Shown here: piece after piece, positions 36,015 through 47,445 of the stretch
Position numbering within the stretch: position 1 is the first letter of the stretch
Layout: every line of letters starts with the position of its first letter
Assembly: GCF_030272615.1 (NCBI RefSeq)
Contig: NC_081406.1
Coordinates: 265,966,192-266,030,191 of the forward strand
Length of the DNA stretch: 64,000 bases
Direction of reading: 5' to 3'
From: Cryptomeria japonica
Taxonomy: Eukaryota; Streptophyta; Pinopsida; Cupressales; Cupressaceae
The notes under the pieces: generated by a model
The model's database searches: none
Seen by the model: the letters and a program-made list of their open reading frames with translations, nothing else
What the model was told of the DNA's origin: nothing
Translations under genes and position numbers: made by a program

Positions 36015-36779
36015 TGTATATGGTGAAAATGGATAACAATAATAACAATATTGAAAGGCTAAATGAATTCAACCACAAAACCCTAGCCTAACAATCAACA
36101 AAGATCCACCATAACATATGAAGATAACCTAAGACAATGCAAAATAACTCAAAATCACAAAGATTATACCATCACATGTCCACTAGGGTTTTGATCTCCA
36201 TTCTTCCTATCTCCATTGATCTTGCTTGATATATTTGCTCTTAGATTTTTATGTGCACAAGAGCTCAACAAAGAACGGAATGTGGTTGCAAGTAGGATCA
36301 TAGTGTAGCCAATTGATCAAGTAGTTAGGGTTTGACAATGAAGAAAGCATCTTCTTAAATAGAAGACACAATAAGAAATGGAGGGTTAAGATTGAGAGGT
36401 GTAAAAAGAGAGGTCGGCTAGGATTAGAGGGTAGGTATAAGAAATACCAAAATAATGAAAGAGGTAGGTAGTGTATGAATTAAGAGATGAATGACATGTG
36501 TCATGTGTAGAAAAAGATAATGAATTAATTAAATAAATAAAGATTTATTTAATTAATAGAAGAAGTAAGACAATTAAATAAATAAAATATTTATTTAATT
36601 TGGGAAAGGGATAATTTAAATAAATAAATGTATTTATTTAAATGAGAAATAAGGCTAGAAGAGGATAAATGAATTAATTAAATAAATAAAGATTTATTTA
36701 ATTAATAGAAGAATTAGGCTTAGATAATTAAATAAATAAATATTTATTTAATTAGACTGGACAATTTTAGGTGTCTACA
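36015..36779 (-). mobile_element. LTR-like insert (765 bp) in the C 5' LTR
   Basis: Ends TGTATATGGTG...GTGTCTACA with a perfect duplication ATATG (36010-36014 and 36780-36784). On the minus strand it reads TGTAGACACC...CATATACA, a common gypsy LTR style. Internally, on the minus strand, CTCAATCTTAACCCTCCATT precedes a TATA-like site, parallel to positions 8-47 of the Z LTR. It is therefore probably a solo LTR of a Tat-related family. Its U3 holds five AT-rich palindromes (36523-36753). Confidence 0.8.
36523..36753. repeat. Five AT-rich palindromes in the inserted LTR
   Basis: Inverted repeats at about 36523-36557, 36572-36600, 36613-36643, 36673-36707 and 36725-36753, each built from AATTAAATAAATAAA facing TTTATTTAATT around a 1-4 base centre. 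The first and fourth are nearly identical. Confidence 0.9.
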
Positions 36780-37147
36780 ATATGTAGTCAGTGAGGCTCC
36801 TTTTCTGATGAGTAGTGTGCTCTAGGTTGTTGGCCTTCCTACAAATGTAGGCCCCTCAATTGTAATTCACATACTTATTGTAGAAGTATTATCTGACTGT
36901 GGGTAGGATTCCCACCGTGGTTTTTCCCTTTACCGGGTTTTCCACGTATAAATTTTGGTGTCATGTGGATGGTATTTATTCTGTGATTATTGTTTATGCT
37001 TAAATGGTTTAACTGCTATTCCAGTATTAATGATTTGGGTTCCGGTATTAAAAATTTTAATTGCTAAGTGTTCTAGTAATCTATGACAACTGATTCAGCC
37101 CCCCCCCCCTCTCAGTTGTCTTCTGGTTATTAGAACTGTCTAACAAT

Positions 37148-37159
37148 TGGTATCAGAGA
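37148..37159 (+). promoter_or_regulatory. C primer-binding site
   Basis: TGGTATCAGAGA two bases after the 5' LTR; initiator Met tRNA type. Confidence 0.85.
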
Positions 37160-37203
37160 TTTGGTCCTCTCTGCAAAAATATTAACCACTTGAAGAAGAT
37201 CCT

Positions 37204-38380
37204 ATGGTGTCTAACAGTTCAAGTTCATCCAATTCTTTTGGAGCTATCTTTTGGAGAGATATTCCTAGGCTTCATGGAACAAATTACACATGGAAGATTC
37301 AGATGGAGACTCATTTGAGATATCTTGAAAAGTAGAATTGGGAGATCACACAGAATGGTGTCATGCCTTATAATTCGGGATCTGGAAATCCTCCTTCGGC
37401 AAACCTGGACAAGGAGCTTCAAAATGAATGTAGAGGAAGAGAAGCCCTCTTGTGTGCACTTTCTGATCAACAAATAATGGGATTAACTGACAAATCATCT
37501 AGAAAGGCTATATGGGATAAGTTGGAGACTCTTAATGAAGGTGATCCTACAATGAAGATTGCTAAACTTGATGGTTATCGGGTGAGATATGAAAACCTGA
37601 AGATGGAAGAAGATGAAAGGATTACTACATTCATGGAAAGGGTAAATGAGATTGTTATGGGAATTCAATGTTGTTGTGGAACTCTGAGCAAAGATGAAAT
37701 TGTTTCTAATGTTCTGAGAGCCCTACCACCGGCTTACAAAATGAAGGCTACTGCTATTAATGAATTGAGAACAATGGCTAATACATCTATTAACAGAGAT
37801 ACTTTGGTTGGGAAACTATCTGCTTTTGAGCTTGAAGATTTTGGACCTTATGGAGTTGTGAAGACTGAACCTTCTTTTTCATGCATCTACATCTGCAACC
37901 GGTAAGCAAGGTTGGAAAGCTTTATATGCAAAGGAATTAGAAGATATGAAGAGAGAAGATGATGAGTTTGAGCAACTTGAAGCAATATTTTCTAGAAGAG
38001 TACCTAAAGGACCGATAGGAAATAAATATGAAGGAAAAGCACCTTTTAAATATTTTGCATGTAATAAGATTGGTCATTTTGCATCTAGAATTCCTTGAAG
38101 GAATTCAAGATTTGAAGAAAGAGTTAGAAGATCATTTAAGCCTAACCTTGGATATCAGAACAAGTATAAGTACAAGAAAAATAGAGACAAATCATGCTAC
38201 ATAGCAGATGAGGAAGGCATTACCGGTTCTAATGATGAACTAGTAGAAGACTCTGCTAGTAGTTCCGGCAATGGGAAGGAATGGGTGTTTCTGGCTATCA
38301 AGGAAGATGATCCGGCACTGGAAGAGAATGTACCTGAAGAGAAGGCACTTGCTGGTAAAATGGAAGACAAGGATGAATGG
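37204..38380 (+). pseudogene. C gag, broken
   Basis: ATG at 37204 opens MVSNSSSSSNSFG, with RLHGTNYTWKIQMETHL and a stop after LEK at about 37333. Open again 37363-37905 with KAIWDKLETLNEGD, MEEDERITTFMERVNEI and DTLVGKLSAFELEDFG; a frame change follows near 37885. The zinc knuckle reads YFACNKIGHFASRI, with the first and last Cys lost. A Ser/Glu-rich linker leads to the protease. Confidence 0.87.
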
Positions 38381-39592
38381 GTAATTGACAACGGTTGTTC
38401 ACATTATATGACTGGAGATAAAGGGAAGTTTATATCTTTGCAATAATTTCATAGCGGTCTAGTTAGATTTGGAGATGACAAAGCATGTATGATCAAAGGA
38501 AAAGGAACAATATCATTGGATGGTAAGAACAATACTAACAATGTTTATTATGTTGAAGGTTAAAGGCATAATATTTTGAGTGTAGGACAATTGGTGGATA
38601 AGGGATTTCAATTATAGTTCAAGGATAGAAAATGCAAAATCATTAACAGATCTGGCTTGGAGATTGCAACCGGTACACAAACAAAAGCTAATATATTTCA
38701 TTTGAACTTTGGTGAGAAGACATGTTTGATTACACAGATTGATGAGAGTTGGCTATGGCATAAAAGGCTATGTCATGTGAATTTTGATTGCATTGTAAAG
38801 ATCAGCTCAACTAAGGAAGTTAGGGATATACCTAAGATTATGAAGCCCTATAATCTGGTATGTAAAGAATGTCAAATGGGTAAATAGGCCAGAACCTCTT
38901 TTAGGAGTATACAAGATAAATCAAATGATGTTCTTGATCTTATTCATACTGATTTGTGTGGCCCTGCTAGAGTTCAAAGTTTTTAAGGTGATAGATATTT
39001 CATGCTAATCATTGATGATTATTCTAGAATGATGTGGGTTACTTTCCTAAAAGAAAAATTTGAAGAATTTGAAAAGTTTAAAATCTTTAAGGCTAAAGTG
39101 GAAATTGAGACAGGATTGAATATTAAATGTTTGAGGTTAGATCATGGTGGATAATTCACATCCGATGAGTTTAATAACTTTTGTGAGAAGCATGGTATGA
39201 GAAGACAATTTTCTGCTCCTCGAACACCTCCGCATAATGGAGTTGTGGAAAGGAAGAACATAATTATCTTGGATGTTGCTAGAACAATAATGATGAAAGC
39301 TAGTCTACCTCATATCTACTGGAGAGAAGTAGTGAGCACAACATTTTATACATTCAACAGAGTACATATCAAAGGAGAAACCGGTAAGACACCTTATGAA
39401 TTATGGTTTGACAATACACCTACAATTAAGTATTTCAAAAATTTTGGTAGTAAATGTTATATTTAAAGAGATGACATCATTGGAAAATTTGATCCTAGAT
39501 GTGATGAAGGAATATTTATTGGTTATTCTAATGAAATAAAAGCATATAGATGTTATAACAAGAGATTGCAGAGAATTGTGGAGAGTGATAAT
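38381..39592 (+). pseudogene. C protease and integrase, broken, cut by D
   Basis: Protease active site reads VIDNGCSHYMTG: D-N-G in place of D-S-G. Integrase zinc region WLWHKRLCHVNFDC and CKECQMGK. Core Asp in HTDLCGP, Asp in LDHGG followed by a stop, Glu in GVVERKN. Stops also after FISLQ, MGK, QSF and KCYI. The frame is interrupted at 39592 in VESDN by element D and resumes at 47446. Confidence 0.87.
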
Positions 39593-41173
39593 TCATAGGG
39601 ATCACCTAGCTTGCTCAACACTTCTCCAAGTTGGTGTTGCTCAATTTCACCAACTCACCAGGTCTAGTGGCCTCCTAGACCATAAATTCCTTCTCAATCT
39701 CTTCTAGGGATTTTTATTACTCACTCCAAGGTGTTTTCTTCAAGTGTCTTTGCTAGGAACCCTACCAATTTGCTATGTTTCTCATATGCTCAATGATGGC
39801 TTCTTGGCTCAAACTCATCGAAATTCCCTCTAATGGTCTTGAGATGTTGTAGAGGTGTAGAGGGTTATTCTCTCATTTTTTATATGGTTTCAAGGTCCAT
39901 TTGTGGTTTTCTATCCAAAGGTTTCTTACCGATTTCGAAACTTGGTCTAGAAAAGGCTACAAGGGAAAGAGCCCAATTAGGCCTCCTAGAACCGGTTTTT
40001 GAGGTCTTGGGCTAAAACAATCCAAAGGACCCCCAAACTAAAATGGATTTTCTTAAAATATTCACTCAAAACCAAATTATTTCAGTGGTTTTAATTTTCC
40101 AACCCATCTTTGCATACAAAAACCCCAAAATGAGAATTTCAAGGGCTTTTAGGCACTTGACTGGCAACAACAAGTAAATCTTGTCTTTGGACCTTCAAAT
40201 AGAACTCTTGAGGCTTCCTCCTACATAAGAAGACCTGTACTAACCTATTAAAACTTCCCAAAAGCTTCGAACTTTCATTTACATTCACCTCTGCACTTTG
40301 TGCTAACTTTTCATCTTGCCAACTCTAGCCGAGTTGCTCCTGGGCTCGCTTAGGGCAAGATGTTAAAAATATCAAATGACACTTTCAGACCTTATCCTTT
40401 CATATGTACACTATAAATGGGTTTCCTACCATGTCCCAAAAGGTCATGATGAACACAGAGTGGGATTTTATGGGGCACCCATTTTAGCAAAAACTGCTAA
40501 TTACAAGCCAAAACTGGCTACTTGTGAATCAAATCACCAAAATAGTAGTAAATGCTAAATAAAAATCTTGAAAATGAACAGCCTACCCTAAAACACACTA
40601 ATAAACCTCAATCCATCATTGTATTCTTGGATCAAAAACAATGAAAAGTGTAGTCCAAAATCTTGTATTTTGATTATTGCTTCCAAAAACCAAGTACACC
40701 AACCTTAGTAAATGTGTAAGAGAGGGTTTTTATAGCCTTTCCATGTGTGGAATCCTTCCATGGCATTGAGAAAGCCCTAGCTTCAACGTTCGACCAATTT
40801 CAGGACAAAAATTGTCATGACAACTTTTTGCAACTTTGTGTTTTTTCCACTTTTGGCCTCTTCGACTCATGAGACTTGTTATAAATAATCACATATGGAA
40901 TTTAAAACATTCCTAAAACCTATTTATCCCTCTTAAATTCTTTTACCAACTTTTGACACCTTTGACCAACAAAAAGGCCAAAAACCTACTCAAACACACT
41001 ATTTACACAAAAATGCAAACCTAAGTAAAATGAACTCAACCTAGGCCTACATTGACACTAAATATTCACTCTTTGAACCTCCTAGAATCCTTATTCACCA
41101 CTAACTTGGTTAGGGTCAGTACAAGCCAAAATTTGCAAAACAAGAAAGCTAGGACCTAGGTGGTCCTGCACCA
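39593..41173 (-). repeat. D 3' LTR
   Basis: 1581 bp; plus strand T(C/G)ATAGGGATCACCTAG to GGTGGTCCTGCACCA. TATA box on the minus strand at 40728-40735 (TATAAAAA). Confidence 0.9.
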
Positions 41174-41182
41174 TTCTCCCTA
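41174..41182 (-). promoter_or_regulatory. D polypurine tract
   Basis: On the minus strand TAGGGAGAA abuts the LTR start TGGTGCAGG. Confidence 0.75.
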
Positions 41183-41238
41183 ACAAAAAGAGATCATGTC
41201 ACCTCATGAGGAATCAATGTTGGATCAATCCCAAGCTT

Positions 41239-41826
41239 CTAAAACTCTGACTCCATCACCCATGTAGCCTTAGCATCATCCATACCCTTCCATTTAATGA
41301 GGTGCTCCCAATAGGCTTGATGCCTAGTCTTCTTGGCAATTCTTGAACTTAACACCTTCTCGGCCTTAGGATTAGGCTTGGCTGGTAACTGAAGGTTATG
41401 TGTATCATCTGAAACCTCTGAGTGACTGCATTTTTCACCTTGGATTGGCCCCTTGTATGCAACCAAGTCTACTATGTTAAAAACTGGTGACAAGCCTATG
41501 TCACTAGGTAGATCCACCTTGTATGCATTTTCACCATACTTGGCTAGAATGGTACATGGACCTATCCTTCTCATTTGTAGCTTGTTTGGTACTCCTTGTT
41601 GTAGCCTTTCTTTTTTTAAGTGCACCATCACAAGATCTCCCACTTGAAATTGTATATTTCTCCTTTTTTCATCAACTTTTTGTTTGATTTTGCTCATGTT
41701 CTCCTTCAAAGATTTCCTAACTGATTCATGGACCTCCTTCATGGACTGAGAAAAGTCCTCTGCATATCCACTTCTGATTGCTTCACTTCCAAAGTCCCTC
41801 AACTCAAAAATGCCTCTTGGGTGCAC
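41239..41826 (-). pseudogene. D integrase C-terminus with chromodomain
   Basis: 195 open codons: GDLVMVHLKKERLQQGVPNK and IGPCTILAKYGENAYKVDLP are the GPF/Y-type integrase tail. They are followed by SRIAKKTRHQAYWEHLIKWK and ATWVMESEF, a chromodomain of the kind that guides chromoviruses to heterochromatin. Two stops upstream (near 41882 and 41926) separate it from the integrase core. Confidence 0.85.
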
Positions 41827-41928
41827 ACCATAGACTACTTTAGAAGGGCTTTTGTTGGTAGTCCTATTTATGGTGTCATTTTATGCATATTCAAATTGAG
41901 CAAGTACTTGATCCCATGTTTTCCCATA

Positions 41929-42681
41929 CTACTTGGTAAGGTACCTCAATAAGTTTCCCAAACTTCTATTCACCACCTCGATCTGCCCATCTGTTTGAGG
42001 ATGGTAGGCTGATCCAAAAGAGAGATTTGTGCCAAGCTTTTGCCATAATGTTTTCCAAAAATGACTCATAAATTTGGAGTCTCTATCTGAAACTATACTC
42101 AATGGTAAACTATGTATCCTTACTATTTCCTTAAAGAACAACTGAGCTATGTGGCATGCATCATGAGTGGTCTTACAAGGCACAAAGTGAGCCATTTTGC
42201 TAAATCTGTCCACAATGACATAAATGTTGTCATATCCTTGCTTTGTCTTTGGTAAACCTACCACAAAATCCATGCTAATGCATTCCCAAGGTATACTTGG
42301 TATAGGAAGAGGTTGATACAAACTGGCATTTGTTGAAGTACCCTTAGCTTTTTGGCAAACTATGCAAGTCTCCACATACCTTTTCACATCTTGATTCATC
42401 CTTGGCCAATAATAGAATCTTTGAACCAACTCTTGAGTCTTATTGACTCCAAAATGACCACTAAGGCTGCCATTGTGTTTCTCTTGTATAAGACTTTCTC
42501 TCATTGAGCCTTTAGGCACACAAAGTTGTCCACCTTTGAACAATAGCCCATTTTGTAAGGTAAAATTTGAGTATTCACTATGGAAATGATTTTGATACTC
42601 CTTGCATACTTGGTAGGCACTTGAGAAGTCTTCATCCTCTGCATACAAATCTTTAAAACTATCCACACCTATGCTTCTCAA
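41929..42681 (-). pseudogene. D integrase core
   Basis: 250 open codons. Zinc region HNGSLSGHFGVNKTQ and CIVCQKAKG (HHCC complete). Catalytic Asp in SMDFVVGLPKT, Asp in IVSDRDSKFM, Glu in TDGQIEVVNRSL: D, D, E all present. The frame ends at a stop after RYLTK, where the reading continues YGKTWDQVLAQFEYA. A stop also separates it from RNase H. Confidence 0.9.
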
Positions 42682-42843
42682 CTAGATTTCTTGGACAGTC
42701 AAGAGCTTCCTACTTAGTGCATCAACTACCTAGTTTTGCTGCCCTTTCTTGTGCTTAGTGGTGAATGTATAGGCCTGCATATACTCCACCCATTTCATGT
42801 GTTTGTGACTGAGTTTGTCTTGGGAATTCAAAAAACTCAATTC

Positions 42844-45357
42844 TCAGTTATCCGTATACACCAAAAATTCTTTGGGTAAGAGATAGTGTCTCCATTTTCT
42901 CAATGCTTGCAGTAAAGCATACATCTCAAGGTCATAAGAGGAGTATTTCCTCTTGGCATCACTTAGCTTTTCACTATGGAAGGCTACTAGTCTTCCTTCT
43001 TGGCTTAGGACAGCACCTACTGCAATATTGCTTGCATCACACTCCACAATGAAAAGTTTCTCAAAACTAGGCAACACTAGCACTGGTTGAGTAGCTATTT
43101 TCTCCTTCAAGGTTTCAAAACCTTTGTTTGCTACTTCATCCCATTGAAACTTGGCCTTCATACCACCTCTAATGGTGTCTAGCATTGGGGCACATATAGC
43201 ATTGAATTGCCTAATGAACTTCCTGTAGTACTGAGCTAGTCCATGGAAGCTTCTCACCTCTGTTGTTGATCTAGGAGTAGGCCAATTTACAATAGCTTCA
43301 ACTTTGTTGGGATCCATCTTGAGGTTTCCTTGAGATAACACAAAACCAAGGTAAACCAACTCTTGCTTAACAAACTCACATTTCTCCAAATTCATGGTTA
43401 GCTTTTCATCATATAATCTTTGTAATACATCTTGCAAATGATTAATATGTGTTGCTCTATCCTTACTGAAAATGAGAATATCATCAAGATATACTGCCAT
43501 AAATTTACCTATGAAGTCCTTCATCACCTCATTCATGAGTCTCATGAAGGTGCTTGGAGCATTGGATAAGCCAAATGGCATTACAAGCCACTCATAAAGA
43601 CCTTTAGTAGTCTTAAATGCAGTCTTCCATTCATCACCCTCGTTAATTATAATTTGATGATAGCCACTCTTAAGGTCAATCTTGGTAAAGTACTTGGCTT
43701 CCCCTAAACAATCCATTAGGTATTCTATTCTAGGAATAGGGAACCTATATCTGATGGTGATCCTATTTATGGCTCTAGAATCAGTACACAACCTCCAAGT
43801 ACCACCTTTTTTTGGTGCCAACACGGCAGGGACAGCACAAGGGCTAATACTCTTCCTAATTAGGCCTTGATCTAAGAGCTCTTGGATTTGCTTGGCAATT
43901 TCAACATTTTGTTGAGGAGTCATTTTGTTGGCTGCTTTATTAGGCAAGGATGCTCTGAGAATGAAGTCTATTTGATGGCTTATGGTTCTTTTTGGAGGTA
44001 AGGTGGTTGGTTGTCCTTCACTTACTATACCTTTGAATTTCTTCAATAAATATTGCACTTCTTTTGGTAGAACTTGTTGCTCTTTCTTGTTTTCCTCTTT
44101 AGGCTTCATCACTAGTGCAAACCCTACACCTTCACCTTCCTCAAGTGTCTTCAAGAACTGCTTTTCACTCACCAAAAGGACATTAGGACCTGCTGCCCTT
44201 TTTTCACCTTCCTCAAGGATAGACTGAATCTTGAATGTGACTCCATCTTTCTTAAATGAGTATGCATTCTTGGCTCCATCATGGATAGCTTGTCTATCAA
44301 ATTGCCATGGTCTTCCTAATAGAAGATGGCATGCATCCGTGGGTAGGACATCACATAGTACCTTGTCCTTATACCTTCCAATGGTAAAATCCAGCCATGC
44401 TTGCTCATTAACCAGAACATGTTGGCCTTTGTTCAACCAAGTGACTCTATAAGGATTGTTGTGAGGAATCCTTTGCAATCTGAGCTTACTCACTGCCTCT
44501 TCTAACACTATGTTTTCTATGGATCCTGAATCAATGATTACTTTGCATACCTTGTCCATTATTTTGCATTTGATCCTAAATAAGGACCTTCTTTGGCTTG
44601 GTTCTTCACTGACCAGTTCCTTGATCAAGGTTCTTCTTATCATCAATTTGTCACCTACCTTTGACTCTAAGGCAACTTCTGATGTCTTGCTACTTGAAGA
44701 CTCTTCCTGAAGATAACTCACTCTTCCTGAACCACCATGTGATGATAATCCCTTCTCTAGACACCTATATGCTAGATGACCAAGTTGGTTACAATGGTAA
44801 CACTTCATTGTTACAAAGTATGAGGAACCTCTACCTTGGCTACTAGATCTTCCTCTGGAACCACTGTTTGATCCCCTTCCTCTATTGAATCCTACTCTAC
44901 TACTGCCACTATCTTGTTGCTCAGTGAGTTTAGACTCTCCTTGTGTTCTTTGTTCAAAACTTCTTCCACCAAAGCCTCCCCTATGGCCTCTATTGTCTTT
45001 TCCTCTTCCTCTGCCCCTATTGTTTCTTGAGTCATGTCTCCTTTTCAATTTTTCCTCCACCTTAAGGGCAAGTTGAAAAATTTGATGGACTATTTTTGGG
45101 CTCATCAAACTAATTTCTTCTTGGATGTTCCACCATAGGCCATTTAGGTACCTAGCAACCTTGAGACTCTCCTCTTCTACCACATGAGATCTAAGGCTAA
45201 GTTTGTGAAACTCTTCGGTGTACCTACTGACATCAAGATTTTTTTGCCTTAAGTTTTGCCTCTTCCTATGAATTTGCACTTCATAGTCATCAGGGAGATA
45301 GACTTCTTTGATTTTAACTAACATCCCTTTCCAAGAAGAGATGGGTGCTTTCCCCAT
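42844..45357 (-). pseudogene. D gag-PR-RT-RNase H, 837 open codons
   Basis: Longest frame in the window. Gag capsid part (YTEEFHKLSLRS), Arg/Gly/Ser-rich stretch, zinc knuckle CYHCNQLGHLAYRC near residue 185 (perfect CCHC), protease IIDSGSIENIVLEEAV (D-S-G) near 270, RT with WRLCTDSRAINRITIRYRFP, IDLKSGYHQI and YLDDILIFS near 620, and RNase H with VECDASNIAVGAVLSQEG. It stops at YTDN, inside RNase H, so the chain cannot reach integrase. The gag N-terminus lies in another frame upstream (45840-45358). The start given is only the first Met in frame. Confidence 0.92.
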
Positions 45358-45760
45358 TTTCTTCCTCTCATCCTGGACTTGGCTACTCTGACTCTTTGAG
45401 CTTCAGTAATACCTTCACATTCAAACTGGTTCTCCATACCTTCTATCCATTCTAGGACCACTTCTACCTCCATCTTGCTAGTGAATAATGGCAATCCTTC
45501 CAGTGACTTGCCACTAAAGGCCTTCAATGCCTTCAAGAAAAGTTATTTCTCTAAGATAGGATCAGGTTCAGTTATCTTGTATATCTCTGCCACTTCTTTA
45601 CCCTTTCCTTCTACTGCTTCCACTTTTACATACAATTCTTATGCCTTGGTCTCAATATCACCAAGCTTACTCTCGAATCTTTCCAACTTTTCCTTCAAGA
45701 ACCTGTTCTCTTCCTCCTGATCTTCCACTTTCCTTGCCAATTTAATATTGGTCACCATGT
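45358..45760 (-). pseudogene. D gag N-terminus, frame-shifted
   Basis: MVTNIKLARKVEDQEEENRF and LKEKLERFESKLGDIE suggest a short coiled coil, then a stop, then ALKAFSGKSLEGLPLFTSKM and WIEGMENQFECEGI, the usual chromovirus capsid start. A frame change near 45355 joins to the 837-codon frame. Confidence 0.75.
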
Positions 45761-45819
45761 TGTCTCCAAGTGACTCTCCTAACAACAAGAACATCAACCT
45801 TACTAGCCCAAATCTTGTA

Positions 45820-45832
45820 GGCTCTGATACCA
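45820..45832 (-). promoter_or_regulatory. D primer-binding site
   Basis: On the minus strand TGGTATCAGAGCC, three bases after the LTR end; initiator Met tRNA type. Confidence 0.85.
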
Positions 45833-45835
45833 ATT

Positions 45836-47445
45836 TGATAGGGATCACCTAGCCTGCTCAACACTTCTCCAAGTTGGTGTTGCTCAATTTCACCAGCTCA
45901 CCAGGTCTAGTGGCTTCCTATACCATCAAGCCCTTCTCAATCTCTTCTAGATATTTTTCTTACTCACTCCAAGGTGTTTTCTTCAAGTGTCTTTGCTAGG
46001 AACCCTACCAATTTGCTATGTTTCTCATATGCTCAATGATGGCTTCTTGGCTCAAACTCATCAAACTACCCTCTAATGGTCTTGAGAGGTTGCAATGGTG
46101 TAGAGGGTTCTTCTCTCATGTTTTTATATGGTTTTAAGTTCCATTTGTGGTTTTTTGTCCAAAGGTTTCTTACCAATTTCAAAAATTGCTCTAGAAAAGG
46201 CTATAAGGGAAAGAGCCCAATTAGGCCTCCTAGAACCGGTTTTTGAGGTCTTGGGCTAAAATGATCCAAAGGACCCCCAAAATAAAATGTATTTTCTTCA
46301 AATATTCACTCAACCCCAAATTATTTCAGTGGTTTTAAGCTTCCAACCCTTCTTTGCATACAAAAACCCCAAAATGAGAATTTCAAGGGCTTCTAGGCAC
46401 TTGACTGGCAGCAGCAAGTAAATCTTGTCTTTGGACCTTCAAATGGAACTCTCAAGGCTTCCTCCTACATAAGAAGACCTGTACTAACCTATTAAAACTT
46501 CCCAAAATCTTGTGACTTTCATTTACATTCACCTCTGCACTTTGTGCTAACTTTTCATCTTGCCAACTCTAGTCGAGTTGCTCCTGGGCTTGCCTAGGGC
46601 AAGATGTTAAAAATATCAAATGACACTTTCAGACCTTCTCCTTTAATATGTACACTTTAAAATTGGTTTCCTACCATTTTCCAAAATTTCATGATGAACA
46701 CAGAGTGGGATTTTATGGGGCACCCATTTTAGCAAAAACTGCTAATTACAAGCCAAAACTGGCTACTTGTGAATCAAATCACCAAAATAGTAGTAAATGC
46801 TAAATAAAAAGCTTGAAAATGAACAGCCTACCCTGAAACACACTACTAAACCTCAATCCATCATTGGATTCAATCCATTAAACCTTCAAAGAGTGCAAAA
46901 ATTGACAAAAACAATGAAAAGTGCAGTCCAAAATCTTGTATTTTGATTATTGCTTCCAAAATCCAAGTACACCAACCTTGGTAAACATGTAAAAGAGGGT
47001 TTTTATAGCCTTCCCACATTTTGAATCCTTCCATTGCATTGAGAAAGCCCTATCTTCAACATTGGACCAATTTCAGTGCAAAAATTGTCATGACAACTTT
47101 TTGCAACTTTGTGTTTTTTCCACTTTTGGCCTATCCAACTCATGAGACCTATTCTAAATCATCACATATGGAATTTAAAACATTCCTAAAATCTATTTAT
47201 CCCTCTTAAATGATTTTACCAATTTTTGACACCTTTGACCAACAAAAAGGCGAAAAACCTACTCAAACACACTATTTACACAAAAATGCAAACCTAAGTA
47301 AAATGAACTTAACCTAGGCCTACATTGACACTAAATAATCACTCTTTGACCCTCCTAGAGTCCTTATTCACCACTGAATTGGCTAGGTCAGTACAAGCTA
47401 AAATTTGCAAAACAAGAAAGCTAGGACCTAGGTGCTTCTACACCA
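45836..47445 (-). repeat. D 5' LTR
   Basis: 1610 bp; plus strand TGATAGGGATCACC to GTGCTTCTACACCA. TATA box on the minus strand at 47000-47007. Confidence 0.9.

Larger units (their letters stand above)
35173..37145 (+). repeat. C 5' LTR, with a 765-bp insert
   Basis: Starts TGTTGGTCATTTGG and ends GAACTGTCTAACA. Without the insert (36015-36779) and its 5-bp duplication it is about 1203 bp, near the 1245 bp of the 3' LTR. Stem-loop block at 36901-36948; poly-C run at 37099-37109. Confidence 0.9.
39593..47445 (-). mobile_element. Element D: Ty3/gypsy chromovirus, complete
   Basis: Minus orientation inside C pol. LTRs 39593-41173 (3') and 45836-47445 (5'), target duplication ATAAT/AAAAT (39588-39592, 47446-47450; one mismatch). 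Order: gag, PR, RT, RNase H, IN, chromodomain. The first about 230 LTR bases differ at 11 sites by eye (about 5%), two of them decayed end bases or nearby. Long open frames remain, including 837 codons, so it is among the better-preserved elements here. Confidence 0.93.

Noticed and set aside
36523-36753. CRISPR-like spaced palindromic repeats
   Set aside because: Repeats are AT-rich inverted repeats inside a plant LTR, spacers are not unique units of equal size, and no cas genes exist.
42844-45357. 837-codon frame as a possible host gene
   Set aside because: Gag knuckle, protease, RT and RNase H in order between LTRs with a primer-binding site; it is chromovirus D.
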